A DNA stretch of 64,000 nt, from positions 22,248,897 through 22,312,896 of the forward strand of contig LS997563.1 in NCBI GenBank assembly GCA_000469685.2. Direction: 5' to 3'. The position numbers and the translations under genes were made by a program. The DNA comes from Haemonchus contortus (Eukaryota; Nematoda; Chromadorea; Rhabditida; Trichostrongylidae). The notes under the pieces were generated by a model. It was not told the origin of the DNA and searched no databases. It saw only the letters and a program-made list of their open reading frames with translations. Below are positions 22,401 through 29,932 of the stretch, piece after piece (positions within the stretch are counted from its first letter, which is position 1; every line of letters begins with the position of its first letter).

Positions 22401-25400
22401 TGAATCAGTTCTTCTGGGTTGCCATACCGAGCTTGAAGAAAGTTCACTGCTCTGGAGTAGTTCTCTGGAGTAACATGGAATTTCTTCACAGATTCCCTAG
22501 CTTCCCCGTCAAGGGCGTTCAACAAGTAGTTAAACTTGAACAGCTCCGGTAAGTCCCTTGAGTGGACATTTGCATTAAAGAGCTCCCAAAAGTTGTCGAA
22601 ATCCCAGATGTTGCCCGTAAACTTGGGGACAGGGAGGGGTGGAAGCTCGGCTTGTTTGGGTATTTGATTAAGGATCAGGTTTTGGGGTGCTGCGTTTTGA
22701 ACAGTATGTTGTAATCTCAGTGTTTCAAGAGATTTTAGTGCCTGTATTCTACCTTGCAAAAGTGCTGCGTATTCCAACGCAAGCGCAAGGGAATCTTCTG
22801 CGCGAGTGACATACTGCTCTATGTCGTTAGAACCAGCCTCTTCACCACCTTCCTCCAGAGAGAGGAGTTCACTCAACGCTTTTTCCACTTGACTACTGAG
22901 TGTTTCTGTCGTCCCTACTGCTTCTTCTAGGCGGCAAAAATTGCTTAGGTTAACCTTACTTGAAAGATCTTCAGTGTTTATTTGTAAGGAATCGAGGCTT
23001 TCCTCCTTATAGCGCTCCAAAACTTGTTCAAGTTTGTTGCAAAAGCGCGTTAAGCGGCGTTTGGCTGTTGTTAGTTGAACAACCATCTCGGTCCAATTGA
23101 TTGGTATTGTAGATCACAGACAATCAATACTCGGCCACTAATCAATCGTTGAAACTATCCTCACTGGATTTCAAGATCAACCTACACTTGACTACCGGTT
23201 CGAGTACTAAACTTGTACTACACTTGTTGAAAAGTGTAAAAAAACGAAGAATTAAAGAATTCCAAAACTGCACTTGAAATTCTTAAAAGGCGGACCTGAG
23301 TTCGTTTTGTACTTGGTCCATCCGATGCACCATGTGTCGCCTTTAGTTGCCACGCGGATTTTTTGATATTGGTATGACGACAGCCAAACACAGCGCTTTA
23401 TTGACCTCAAACTTGGGTAATTAAACCAAATACATATATATGAGCAAATAACTGTTAACAAGAGTACTACCAATAGTCGAAAAAAAGGGATGAGTAAGCC
23501 GACTGTCTGGGGGCCTTTTATATCCTCCTTTCCCGCCAAATCCACCATATCCTTCCGTAGTCGGTCGGCCGGTCCGAGATGCATTTGAATTTGAAACGGA
23601 ATAGATTACGAAACATCCAATATGAATAAAATAGGTGCTCACTTTCAGTGTGAGTCAAATAGTAAGGAAGAGAACTGTTGCAAACTGATTTGGGCGAACT
23701 TGAACGATCGTCTCAATTCCACTTTGCAGTAGCTCGTGGAGTGGACTCTCCACGACAAAGATCTCACAACCAAGACATTCCTTAATGAGAGTCATAATAC
23801 GCGCTTTACCGAGCCCAAAAGTCTCAATACTCCTACCGTGCCCATCCAACATTTCAGATAGTGGTTGTAGGGCTTGTTCATTTTGGACGAGGTGACGTCA
23901 AATGACTCTATTGCGCAAGTTCCGCAGCTGTTCAAGGAATTGGTTCGTATTGGACAGGTGTGAGGGGACCTTGGTCCGCACCAAAACAAATTTCCCCTAT
24001 GTTTACCATTCATCTCTGACAAGGTATCTGCTGCAATACAACGGTGTATTGTTCGAGCACAGTTGAGCGATGGTGTTATTCTAGTTAACATTCCGCCTGA
24101 TAACATCAAACGCCAACTTGTGAGGAACAGACTCTACGACAAGCAGTGCCTGACAGAGGCTTGTGTTACATGTCCAAACGGGAAAGATGGAGATTGCGCT
24201 TCTGCAGGCGTAATTCATCAGACTCAATGTGAGACATGTAATTCAAGCTACATAGGGGAAACCGGAAGAGTTTTATCAGTACGAGTCAAAGAGCATCTTG
24301 CTGGTGAACGGCGCAGTAATGTGTTAACTCCGTTAGGAAAGCACAGAGTGGAGCAGCATGGTGGAAATGACTTTAACATCAAATGTACGATATTGGCTCA
24401 CGAGACGGAATTATCGTCGAGGAAAGCGTGGGAAGCGTTCTGGATTTTAGCTAGAAATACAGATATGAACAGCCGAAAGGAGTGTGTGACTATCACAAAT
24501 GATCTCTTGCCATTTATGCAACACTGCGAGTTAGTTCCATAATCAGCGAACCGTGCTGGTCCGCGATAATGTTATTGCATAAGGACAGCGGACTAAGATC
24601 ATTCGCTACTAATGTGCTAACCGTGTAGCGTGGCTACACTTTGCGGTGGAAGTGAGGTGAGCTTACCTTTAGGATTTTGGACATTTTTCGTGCATTCCTG
24701 ATAGTACGTCAGAAACGCTAGAGCGGAAGAGGCGCTTGGTGGGGGTAGTGTACATACAATCAACACGCTTTGAACCACTTTCAGGCCTTTCAAAACGACG
24801 AGTCCGTCGAAAAGTCGGCAACCTCGAGGCAGAAGTAAAAACTAACGATTTGAAGAACAACAGACATGCTGAGGTTCAAAGATGAGAGGACTTGGAATTT
24901 TATTTATTTATTTATTTATTTATTAACTGCACTCATGGTGCACTGCAGTAGTCAGGCCAATGTCATTAGTAAGTTCGAACACAGCGAAGCAAAACAGAAA
25001 AGAAACATAAAGTTTCTCAAAACACCAGCTACAGCATGCCGCAAACAAAGACGTCAGTGCAGCATTCCCCTAGCTTAGCCAAAGCAGACAAAGAGACAAA
25101 AGTAAACGAGAAATGGCCATCAAGAAAGAATGCAAAGTCAAAACATTATCAAAATGGCAGGAAGCGGCCATGTACCCATCATATGAATGGAGCATTGATT
25201 GCACGAATCCTTAGGTGGTTAGCAGTATGTATTAATAGAAAAAGGTGCACGGTCAACTTGGGCAACGGCCTAGTGTGTTTTTTTTTGTTGAAAATGATAT
25301 TCATGAGCTAGTCTAATGTGTTTGTGTGTGTGTTTTTTTACGAAATTCGTCGCAGTCACTTGGCTATGTGAAAGGGTTGTCGCGTATTCCAGCGACCACT

Positions 25401-27362
25401 ACTCCTCTGGTAAATTCCGACCACCCAGATGTGGAGTCGGGGTCTCCGCTCTTGCAAAAAGTCCCTTCTGAAATCGGACGAGCAGCGGTCGTAAGACCGC
25501 CATGGTGCTTAATCTTTCACGTCCCCTTAGTATTGTTCGCTTCGTCCTTGATAACGATTCAGAACCACTGAACCATTCATTCATAGCAAGACCTTCGGGT
25601 TCGATTCTTTTTCTTGTCCTCCTGTACAGAACCAATGTTGTGAATAATCTTAAACGCACGGAGTTACGATGAAACGGGGCATGTACAAAATTTGTAACAC
25701 TGGGGCCGTTGCGTAAAAGCTGAAGTCAGTCGAGAAAGCCAAAATGGCCCTGTACGAACCACTGCTCAACAAGGACCGCCTCCAAACTCCTGAAACTCCT
25801 GAAGCTCCTGAAAACATATCGCGAGAGCGTACGATTCTTCTCACATTCGACGCGTCTACACATTCGATGTCGGTTCGCGTCAAACGACTAGAAATAAAAC
25901 TCACGAAATCGTCGTTTATCGGGTGCTTTTGGAGTTCAACGACGTGCATTGTTTCAACCGGCCGCCGGCGGCGTTGCTGACTACTGGTTGTCAACGCAGG
26001 ACAAATTACGTTCAGGGTCGCTCTAATGAATTAGTCAATGCTGACGTGCGTTATCGATCTGTGTCCAGAGTTGTCAGCACGTGGCCAGCATCGCCGTAGG
26101 TCAGTCGGTTGAAGCAGTGCACGTGTTGAGCTCTGAAAGCACCCATTCAAAGCTCCTTCTAGTGGTTCACCAGCTTATAGCCTCCTCTGGAAAACAGGTC
26201 TCTATCTTCCGCACACCGCATGAAAAAGAAGGATCGCACCGACCGGACGCTCCCTACGCTTACTTAGTGCCTATGTGCGTATATTTCAAGTATCGAGGAT
26301 GGATGTAGGCAGTGTCTGAAACCTGCACATGAGATGGTGGTGAGGTTCGAGGTGGTATGGCCACCAGTCTCAATGCTTTCCCAATAGTCCAATCTAGGGG
26401 GTTATTGTATCATACGTTCACGGGAAGCCCAATCCCTCCAATTATCCTCACTATATATAAAGCGCTCGGGTCAGTCTGTCTGAGTGTCTGTTTGTTTGTA
26501 CGGAATTTCAGTTTAACCTCTAAGAACACTTGGAGAAGCTCAAGTTTGGAAAGGGTTGAGTCAACTGCGCGGTCACATAATCGCGTACCAGGTATACTAA
26601 GTACTCCCCCAATGCTTCCAGGACACGCACAAATCTTGCCAAAATATCTAAACCTTCTCAGTACCACTCCATTGACTATATATGTTTGTTATAAGTAAGC
26701 TCCTATAAAACATTCGCGTGACCATGTTGAATGTAAGTACCATGAAGTTTGCTTAAGTACGAAAATACTAAATGTGTTTCAAATGTGCAAATAAAGGAAA
26801 AGACATGGTGGCACTCAACATTGGGTGCAATGGTCCCATGCGCCTGTCATAGTGGCACCCTCCGGCGGGTGCCATGGTCGTGGAAGGGTTAACTACCCTG
26901 GTTGAAAATGAAGGAATTAGGAAGCGTGGTAAGACGATGAGTTGTAAGCAGCCCGTTCTCGCTTTCGCATAGTTTTTGCTATGACTTGTGTGCGAGCACC
27001 AACCTCAACATGGTTTAAGATATCAAGTGAAGCGGTTTTAATTGGTATACACTTAAACTTTCGGAAACAGTCCATCGTGTCTGTTTTCCTATGAGCGAAA
27101 TGAAGCATACAAACCCAAGAAGCAAAAGCAACATAATGATGAAAACTGTTGAAACTGCGTCTTATTGAGGAGTCTGTGCTTCTCATGTTTAATTTTGCAT
27201 TTCAGGCATCTTCCATGGCTTGCAGGAAGCTTGGGTTGTGTTTTGTTCGACATTGTTGTTATATCTCAATACTACTACTACTTCAATCAGAAGAATCGTG
27301 AATCGGAAGACATCGAGAGGGAGGGTCTTCTTGAAAACTCTGATCACGTAGATATTGACTGA
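10487..27362 (+). CDS. laat-1: lysosomal cationic amino-acid transporter, PQ-loop family (LAAT-1/PQLC2)
   Basis: This protein exports lysine and arginine from lysosomes in the family. Exons supported by phase and splice sites: 10487-10570, 10641-10798, 10856-11013, 11463-11526, 12825-12886, 12949-12982, 13068-13258, 27206-27362. Both PQ-loop repeats are visible: [17 protein letters not shown] in exon 2 and [18 protein letters not shown] in the 13068 exon. The [18 protein letters not shown] helix in exon 3 and [18 protein letters not shown] in the last exon also match the family. The tail ends [15 protein letters not shown], with an acidic dileucine signal (ExxxLL) like that of human PQLC2. 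Exon 13068-13258 ends in phase 2 and 27206 restores it exactly. The phase between 11013 and 11463 is off by one base, so a small loop exon or another donor is missing there. The donor at 12887 (GTTCTG) is weak. Confidence 0.88.
11014..12824 (+). other. laat-1 introns of the central loop; one exon unresolved
   Basis: The AT-rich intron sequence holds the well-bounded exon 11463-11526 (TTTCAG acceptor, GTAAGA donor). A stretch starting after the acceptor at about 11175 could be the missing phase-correcting exon, but its translation does not convince me. Nothing else was recognised. Confidence 0.4.
13976..14836 (-). pseudogene. PLE reverse transcriptase C-terminus plus GIY-YIG endonuclease, left copy
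   Basis: It begins with the conserved RT thumb-side segment [22 protein letters not shown], then continues to a GIY-YIG domain with [32 protein letters not shown] and [11 protein letters not shown]. The family has YIGETGR; this copy has Gly in place of that Glu, while the right-hand copy keeps it. The RT core is one frame away upstream (14776-15051), so a frameshift separates the halves. The endonuclease nicks target DNA for PLE integration. Confidence 0.85.
14776..15102 (-). pseudogene. PLE reverse transcriptase palm domain, cut by the BEL insertion
   Basis: It contains [19 protein letters not shown] (motif B) and [16 protein letters not shown] with the catalytic YIDD (motif C), then [10 protein letters not shown]. 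Upstream reading reaches 15102, where the BEL element begins, after an in-frame TAG. The rest of the domain resumes at 23758 on the far side of the BEL element. Confidence 0.85.
15098..15102. repeat. BEL target-site duplication, left (AAGAT)
   Basis: AAGAT lies immediately outside the left LTR and is repeated at 23758-23762 outside the right LTR. Confidence 0.85.
15103..15527 (-). repeat. BEL 3' LTR (sense on minus)
   Basis: In sense it starts TGTCGTGGAGAGTCC and ends GGCGACACA. It has a TATATAT stretch (15203-15211), then SL1 (15197-15176), then AATAAA (15172-15167). The first 25 bases of U3 form a small hairpin with CACTCCACGAG. Confidence 0.93.
15176..15197 (-). promoter_or_regulatory. 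perfect SL1 spliced-leader sequence in the 3' LTR
   Basis: Read in the element's sense direction, all 22 bases equal the nematode SL1 mini-exon, beginning GGTTTAATTACCC and ending CAAGTTTGAG. The next two bases are GT, so even the exon/donor junction GAG|GT of SL RNA is mimicked. AATAAA follows four bases later. Confidence 0.95.
15483..16118 (-). CDS. 3'-terminal zinc-knuckle (Gag-like) domain of the BEL element
   Basis: It is in the same frame as the large pol ORF and separated from it only by the TAA at 16119-16121, so it may be a read-through extension or a broken part of the polyprotein. It has a lysine/glutamate-rich start, then a Cys/His array: [33 protein letters not shown] and [11 protein letters not shown]. 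That spacing resembles the zinc array in the same element's own Gag. The ORF ends inside the LTR. No envelope glycoprotein domain was found in this position. Function is inferred as RNA binding only. Confidence 0.65.
   Translation of the reverse strand, partial: QDQAECLPSQEKDRELTDDEHLSKLIEETKDEGGPVSVVVQCSSKRTTHTREFEYQRRWIESMEYALKRFPYRKLAAYSDSVEPQRPSVFCGAQSAHFSDSCPVVQDARTRNQIVHDSKLCRLCLEQCGNRCGLKNRECWYCVRVYNTPFEDLVPRDGHHKALCPIPEAKEQMHRRLEDALREWKGMECSNRWGGRECRGESTPRATAKWN
16119..20174 (-). CDS. BEL pol ORF: RNase H, integrase, then signal-like and coiled-coil region
   Basis: This 1351-codon frame continues the RT ([17 protein letters not shown]). RNase H follows with [17 protein letters not shown] and [12 protein letters not shown]. 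The integrase zinc finger ([16 protein letters not shown]) comes next, then the DDE core: [20 protein letters not shown] and [15 protein letters not shown] basic C-terminal domain of BEL elements ends near [10 protein letters not shown]. After YNLRPR a hydrophobic stretch ([12 protein letters not shown]) looks like a signal peptide for an envelope-like product. The last third is a coiled-coil region ([16 protein letters not shown]) with no recognisable fusion domain. The first codon is not a true start; translation would come from upstream. Confidence 0.85.
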   Translation of the reverse strand: MFGDLSMNLREFVSNDSALLSNMATADKSEDRNPKVLGIRWNSTVDNFQLACTVEVKEPVTKRTVASSVASIYDPLGWITPLTHKAKVFIQSLWKANYTWDEKLPETRVNEWKDIVKSIHGFRKDLPRMISKRADQQVLVAFADASLEGMATCAYLCDDRSASLLMAREKLPSIRSSMTVPKMELNALTLAMRLVNALITQIQTVTCLRQIYVYSDSEIVLNWLKDSGRKEKGVLIKHRLTEIRNIYEHLKSKGLQVSFMFVPTGQNPADCATRGLHKDDFENHFWWNGPSFLHIPTSELLELKNTSVSCFLGHDRYEEREEPFEIGLAATSHPTSKEHAEELISSRQATTLTKAKRILSYVLRFVRVIVQRLSIKGPGYVNISTPLKECLNLTTDALTGREVKYAEKVLIRHHQRTWIKPGILQKLCHLNVKKDSEGIMRCFGRLGKSEMEEEAKYPILILQKTLLAELIIQEAHLSGHPGVNHTMSITRQKFWIPQLRSQVARQVRKCIVCQKLNNLPCKYPDQPSLPAERVVQSRPFQHVGLDYFGPLTIIVPTKEKEKCYGVIITCMVTRLIHLDIVSNQSTSAFLQMLRRFFARRGVPSSITSDNSPTFLLGETILKECLTAAQNDPAVAREISDKEIDWRHITPYAPWQGGFYERLIKSVKYSLYKTLGKTTLSFEELSTVIVEIEALLNTRPLLYSDSSFDRESILRPIDFIQKELQVHFPFESPDNELEDSSYAPPFDIPVIHTKLQAIQALQSSCKLTERFWRVWHTQYLTALREKHQTKVGSKRAGALVPKVGSLVLICDEVQPRHMWRMGRISVLPKNRDGVIREAVITLPSHKRIRRPLNLLLPLELEDTTEDYSHDDQDACHGEMQEAADIPQDEQQVVQPTHGYNLRPRWQNIKEHRKTATSVGSVSAVSNLLFILALGFFVVTTTADSPDSGNLGSKTCYCTCLVQRLRESMEIESVQSVKNKLQLQVPSCQQEKYSNPMKYKKGRDISSVKKATVAFLNVSSMRDASISASSILVQFNSLAGIIVFLPLELKHWKRPLRATAQPFYKCLRLRSFHRPTTVSSISSGATKISEVWPNTATRVHRLSRKHEQVTSSLYFKFNGLCKQSTNAFKYANLHAPNFRLAIRDIDGDAAYLSRLLVRSHPNAEHLETELEKCFNDIRRYITVSRTIRNHFKFMQSDDPFKNAGAGEKVILLTDVRHSATTVKEILLRVGTRYVLTERIYALQASSARVSAKRYEEWLAKDGGSHKIGPINMTIETELRPLIQVIKQTEHLLAEAKKDLKKESPKDHPREMENFNKLQQLLKEQTEEIRTVRTKLSSLENFVTNGDQYVAQEK
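20237..23086 (-). CDS. BEL Gag-protease-RT N-terminal ORF
   Basis: It starts at the ATG at 23086, the first after the primer site. The N-terminus is coiled-coil (residues about 1-120). Next is the BEL Gag core ([29 protein letters not shown]), then three zinc knuckles ([40 protein letters not shown]). The protease site [15 protein letters not shown] keeps the catalytic D-T-G. The RT N-terminal half has [19 protein letters not shown] and [11 protein letters not shown]. The frame stops at the RT motif that should carry the active-site Asp-Asn; the continuing sequence is in the -1 frame. Confidence 0.9.
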   Translation of the reverse strand: MVVQLTTAKRRLTRFCNKLEQVLERYKEESLDSLQINTEDLSSKVNLSNFCRLEEAVGTTETLSSQVEKALSELLSLEEGGEEAGSNDIEQYVTRAEDSLALALEYAALLQGRIQALKSLETLRLQHTVQNAAPQNLILNQIPKQAELPPLPVPKFTGNIWDFDNFWELFNANVHSRDLPELFKFNYLLNALDGEARESVKKFHVTPENYSRAVNFLQARYGNPEELIQKLIDQLDNYKLRSVTLKDQRTLFEQVQVTVMQLKQKGEHVDTQVMVKKILGKFPAHIQRGVLRKRRLLPVNTTFTMEALFNAIEDVLSEEEMMNLFINQSSHAPQTTSIKEAKKNFNSKENLCMFCRGEHKPSFCTTYKTPRERAKYLRDNRLCQLCASSQHKTSECKRKNCNRCEGPHHSSACFKNLTAASEVQEKPQQSQVADPKKTGNRTKRNGRTTQNVNVVIGEEHSEEIETPILQVQSTQVIHSTTFLPIGEIQVVDNKKGNLRSVPVLLDTGAEISFIDSALAEELQLPTISERTLLLHTFGSKEIQKKSCRTVQVQVRDTEGKHHKLELVTHEVLTKPMRCPSLREEDLQFINSLNLPISFGNRGKQIQPLILLGCDQVWKFWRTDRTPVTLPSGLHLLPTKAGNLITGSHLHPQQVLEIQTCEDVEKWDKYWSLEAQINTLSTGDENSTEEELWDHYWTLENEGTQEFSGPLQVEKADTDRQVWDKFNETIERREDGYYVRLPWKDNGLFLPDNKAIALRRLVNTWNALQRNPELLQRYNNVFEEQLRSKIVEDVPKQAKATGSVVHYIPHQAVLTPSKLTTKLRIVFDASAHYKGSPSLNEVLHRGPMILPPLFGILLRFRIGTIGIISDVEKAFLQVRLHESDRDATRCLWLHNYEKPPTLENIWTLRFTRVTFGLNSSPFLLAATTHYHLNSYTNDKRLVEEIKNNLF
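23318..23332 (-). promoter_or_regulatory. BEL primer-binding site
   Basis: Directly after the 5' LTR the sense strand reads TGGTGCATCGG. This is complementary to the CCA-bearing 3' end of a eukaryotic tRNA-Gly (GCC type). Confidence 0.75.
23333..23757 (-). repeat. BEL 5' LTR (sense on minus)
   Basis: It is identical to 15103-15527 except for two substitutions (plus-strand A to G in the CAATAATCGA block and C to T in the ATACGAATAAA block). Confidence 0.93.
23406..23427 (-). promoter_or_regulatory. perfect SL1 spliced-leader sequence in the 5' LTR
   Basis: It is the same 22-nt match as in the 3' LTR, again followed by GT and an AATAAA signal. Both copies are intact. Confidence 0.95.
23758..23978 (-). 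pseudogene. PLE reverse transcriptase motif A segment
   Basis: The minus strand has SFDVTS (motif A core, about 23900), then in another frame [32 protein letters not shown], running into the BEL boundary. It is the other half of the RT interrupted at 15102. At least one frameshift is present. The upstream part is replaced by the inverted second copy. Confidence 0.75.
24063..24542 (+). pseudogene. PLE GIY-YIG endonuclease domain, right (inverted) copy
   Basis: This open frame encodes [47 protein letters not shown] and [10 protein letters not shown], the GIY-YIG domain with the conserved Glu kept. It is the inverted twin of the C-terminus of 13976-14836 with a handful of substitutions. No RT precedes it, so it is a 5'-truncated copy. 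Confidence 0.85.
24852..27205. other. rest of laat-1 intron, no gene recognised
   Basis: A (TTTA)n microsatellite lies at about 24900-24924. A CTATATATAAAGCGC stretch followed by TCTGTCTG-rich sequence near 26450-26510 may be the end of an unidentified transposon. No protein domain was recognised. Confidence 0.4.
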
Positions 27363-28004
27363 TAGGGTCTAGGCCACCAATGATCATATCTCATTTGTGC
27401 AATATTTTGAATTTTGTTAGACGATAGTGTGCCAAGCATACATAACTAGCTCATTTCGTATTTCTTTACTTTGTTATGATGTGAAACAGGTGAGTCAGCT
27501 AGTACACCCTTTCTTATCAATCAGTTTTCCTCATTGTTTATGGCAGTTTCTATATGTTAGGGGTCTCTTTAAGTTATATCTGTTTTTCCATTATTTACTA
27601 ATCTTGACTTACTCCTTACATGTTTTTAGGCAAAATGTTTGACCTCACTTTAAAGTGTTCGGCTTATTCACTGTTAAACTTGTTATTACAACGGAAGCTG
27701 GGGCTAGGTTTGTTGTTGTCTCATCTTATCAAAACAGTACTACTGTGCTCCCCACTTCTGAAAGTGAAATTTTCTGACGCTGGGTAGTCACCTTCCTGCA
27801 TTATTAGCTACCTATAAATGGGACAAAACTCGCTTCATTACAACGATTGCGCATGGAGACCTTTTTCAAACATGGCGGAGAGTCCGGAGTGTACTTCCGA
27901 TCGTAGTGAGACACTGGAAAAAAATGAAAATGCAGTGGTGTCGTTTACTCTGTCCGTCTAACTGCCCGTGGGAAGTAAAGTTCCACGCGCCCATCGAAAC
28001 CAAT

Positions 28005-28262
28005 CCACTTCGCCCACTTCTCGCGCGGCGCAGTCTTTTGCGATCACGAGATGACATTACAGTACCACCAATTGGTAAGGGTTTGTGAAGCGGACAAATG
28101 ATTTGCAGTAGTGTGTGTTATCTTCTCCTTAAGCTGGCTGGGCACTTCTCGTATGCCCCTCTGGCAACTGCGATGTCCGTCAAGAATCGCGGGCTGACGC
28201 ACCGCTTGCGACGGCTGCGGCGTGACCTAATTTCGACGGACGCGAGGAACGAAGCGCACCCA
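28005..28262 (+). repeat. dispersed repeat A, copy 3
   Basis: It has the shared blocks ATGACATTACAGTACCACC, GTGTGTTATCTTCTCC, GCTTGCGACGGCTGCGG and TTTCGACGGACGCG..GAAGCGCACC. Confidence 0.65.
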
Positions 28263-28733
28263 CTGCCCATCTGCAGGTAGTCGCGAGCACGCCGCACTTT
28301 TGACGATGGGCAACAACAACAGTAGTTCTCTACTTTTAGTGATTGCATGTAATATTATAATACTCAGCCTATTCGCCGTGTACTATTCTTTACTTGTGTT
28401 GTATTCTAATTGCACTTTTATATTAGTATATGATACTGGGTTGAAATGAGTGATGAACTATAAAGATCTTTGCAAGACAACGAAGAACTTCGAAGCACAT
28501 CTGAAGACACGTGCATTTCTACCGGCAAGGGAGCGCAGACTTGCAAGCCTATAATGAAGAACTGTGAACGAGGAGACATGGGCACTGAATCTTACTGCGG
28601 TTGGGCTGTTAGGATCACTGGTAGAGGTTTGTTAGTGAATATGAAAGAAACAAAATTAATTTCACTGCAGAATACAACAACGGCCAGTCTTTGGGGCATG
28701 GTAAAAAGGGGACAGGAATTAGAGGGGGACGGA

Positions 28734-28967
28734 ACATTCACCCAGAACTGAATGGACGCGGAAAATGGCGCGGCAAGATTCGTGGCGTTTAGGACGTTTT
28801 TGGCACCTCCAATTTGGGCGCAAACTTGGAGTAGATTAGTATGGTCAGCTGGTCCTACCAATCTACTATACTTCAAATTTGGGTCCAAATGGTAGGCGCT
28901 AAAGTCGTTTGAGTCGCCACGAATTTCGCTGCGCGATTTGCCCGTCCATCCAGTTCTGGGTGAATGT
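28734..28967. mobile_element. 234-bp MITE with about 52-bp inverted ends
   Basis: The left end ACATTCACCCAGAACTG..GATTCGTGGCG is inverted at the right end as CGCCACGAATTTCG..CAGTTCTGGGTGAATGT with few mismatches. It is non-coding. Confidence 0.8.
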
Positions 28968-29332
28968 ACCCATACCCGAATGAGAGTGATGTATGACATT
29001 ACAAAGTCGTTATGTGCGGGTTCACCACACTACCATTTTCTTCGCTCCGTACAATGTTATCGCATTGAGATCAGTGTTGTGGCGGCAGTCGACAGGGTTC
29101 TGCTGGTGGTGGAGTCGTTGGAAGTTGTGGGGCATTGGTTTGAGGGAGGAAAAGGGAGCAGTTTCATCATCGTGTTGATAGCGACTCTTGTTGAAAAAGA
29201 AACCCTTTAGACAGACGGTTGCAGCTCTTGAGCATATGAACTAAGTTATACAATAATCTAGCCTCTCCACAGGGAGCACATGTCATGCAATCTTGACAAG
29301 TTGCGATAAGTGGTTCCTTTGATCGGGTGTAT

Positions 29333-29423
29333 GTCGTTTGGCGCGATCCATCCCATCACGCCGCCCATTCAACGCAAACCGCGTCGAATGAGCGGCGCGG
29401 CGGGAGGGATCGCGCCAAACGAC
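29333..29423. repeat. 91-bp foldback
   Basis: GTCGTTTGGCGCGATCCATCC is inverted as GGAGGGATCGCGCCAAACGAC across a short GC-rich centre. It would form one long hairpin. Confidence 0.8.
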
Positions 29424-29567
29424 CGCTCCCCCTTCGATCCATACCTACATATACTATGACTAATACCTCACAAACTTACACCTGCTGTTCCTTTCGCGCC
29501 CTACATCTCAGTCCCCTACAATCTCTTACACTAACAACTCTTCACAACAGAGAAAGTTGCTTTTTCT

Positions 29568-29746
29568 GGCTGCTTTCACAGTCCGTCGGCGGAGGGTTTG
29601 TTTTTTCTGGCTGCTTTCACAGTCCGTCGGCGGAGGGACTATTCGGCCAACGGTATCGATCAAGATTCAGTTGTAAACAAGGGGCAAGCGCCGCCCCCGG
29701 CCGGTGCGCTCGCTCGCGGGCCGGCCGGCGGACTATGAAAGCAGCC
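29568..29746. mobile_element. MITE with duplicated left end
   Basis: The end GGCTGCTTTCACAGTCCGTC occurs twice in tandem (29568 and 29609) and once inverted at the right (GGCGGACTATGAAAGCAGCC). It belongs with the CTTTCA-GTCC family at 9761-9863. Confidence 0.7.
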
Positions 29747-29932
29747 TCTTAGTTGAAAAGAGGAAAGCGAAACGTTATAGTCGTCGTGGAGAGTTGGGAG
29801 AGGATCCGAGTCTGTTCCCTTTAAAAGACGATGATGGCGATGGAAACTCGTTCTAACGTAGGATGGTGAAGCCAGTCTGACGCCAAGCTTCAGCTTTAGC
29901 TTCGTTCGCGAGAATCTGCTGTGTGACTCGAC

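Larger units (their letters stand above)
15103..23757 (-). mobile_element. young BEL/Pao LTR retrotransposon, 8655 bp
   Basis: Two 425-bp LTRs (TG...CA in sense) differ by only two substitutions and are flanked by a 5-bp duplication, so the insertion is recent. On the minus strand, from 5' to 3', it has an LTR, a primer-binding site, a Gag with zinc knuckles, an aspartic protease, RT, RNase H, integrase, a hydrophobic signal-like segment, a coiled coil and a second zinc-knuckle array. Defects are one frameshift at the RT catalytic motif (about 20240) and one in-frame stop (16119-16121). Each LTR contains a perfect SL1 spliced-leader sequence. It lies antisense to laat-1. Confidence 0.93.
13645..24851. 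mobile_element. Penelope-like element with head-to-head inverted 3' parts, interrupted by BEL/Pao
   Basis: The left arm 13645-14539 and the right arm 23979-24851 are near-identical inverted copies of the element's GIY-YIG end; the left arm has about 25 extra bases near 13675-13700. Between them the minus strand carries a reverse transcriptase. Its motif A region (SFDVTS, about 23900) lies right of the BEL element, and its [13 protein letters not shown] and YIDD motifs lie left of it. BEL insertion with duplication of AAGAT split it. PLEs are known for such partial inverted or tandem copies. Confidence 0.85.
13259..27205 (+). other. 13.9-kb intron of laat-1
   Basis: The donor GTAAGA at 13259 pairs with the acceptor TTTCAG ending at 27205. 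The flanking exons join in phase 2 to give the family sequence [14 protein letters not shown]. Almost all of the intron from 13645 to 24851 is a Penelope-like element with a BEL/Pao element inside it. The remainder, 24852-27205, has a (TTTA)n tract near 24900-24924 and no recognised gene. Confidence 0.85.

Noticed and set aside
26430..26700. Helitron 5' end suggested by CTATATATAAAGC and TCTGTCTG
   Set aside because: No helicase/Rep protein and no CTRR hairpin end were found nearby; too weak to call.
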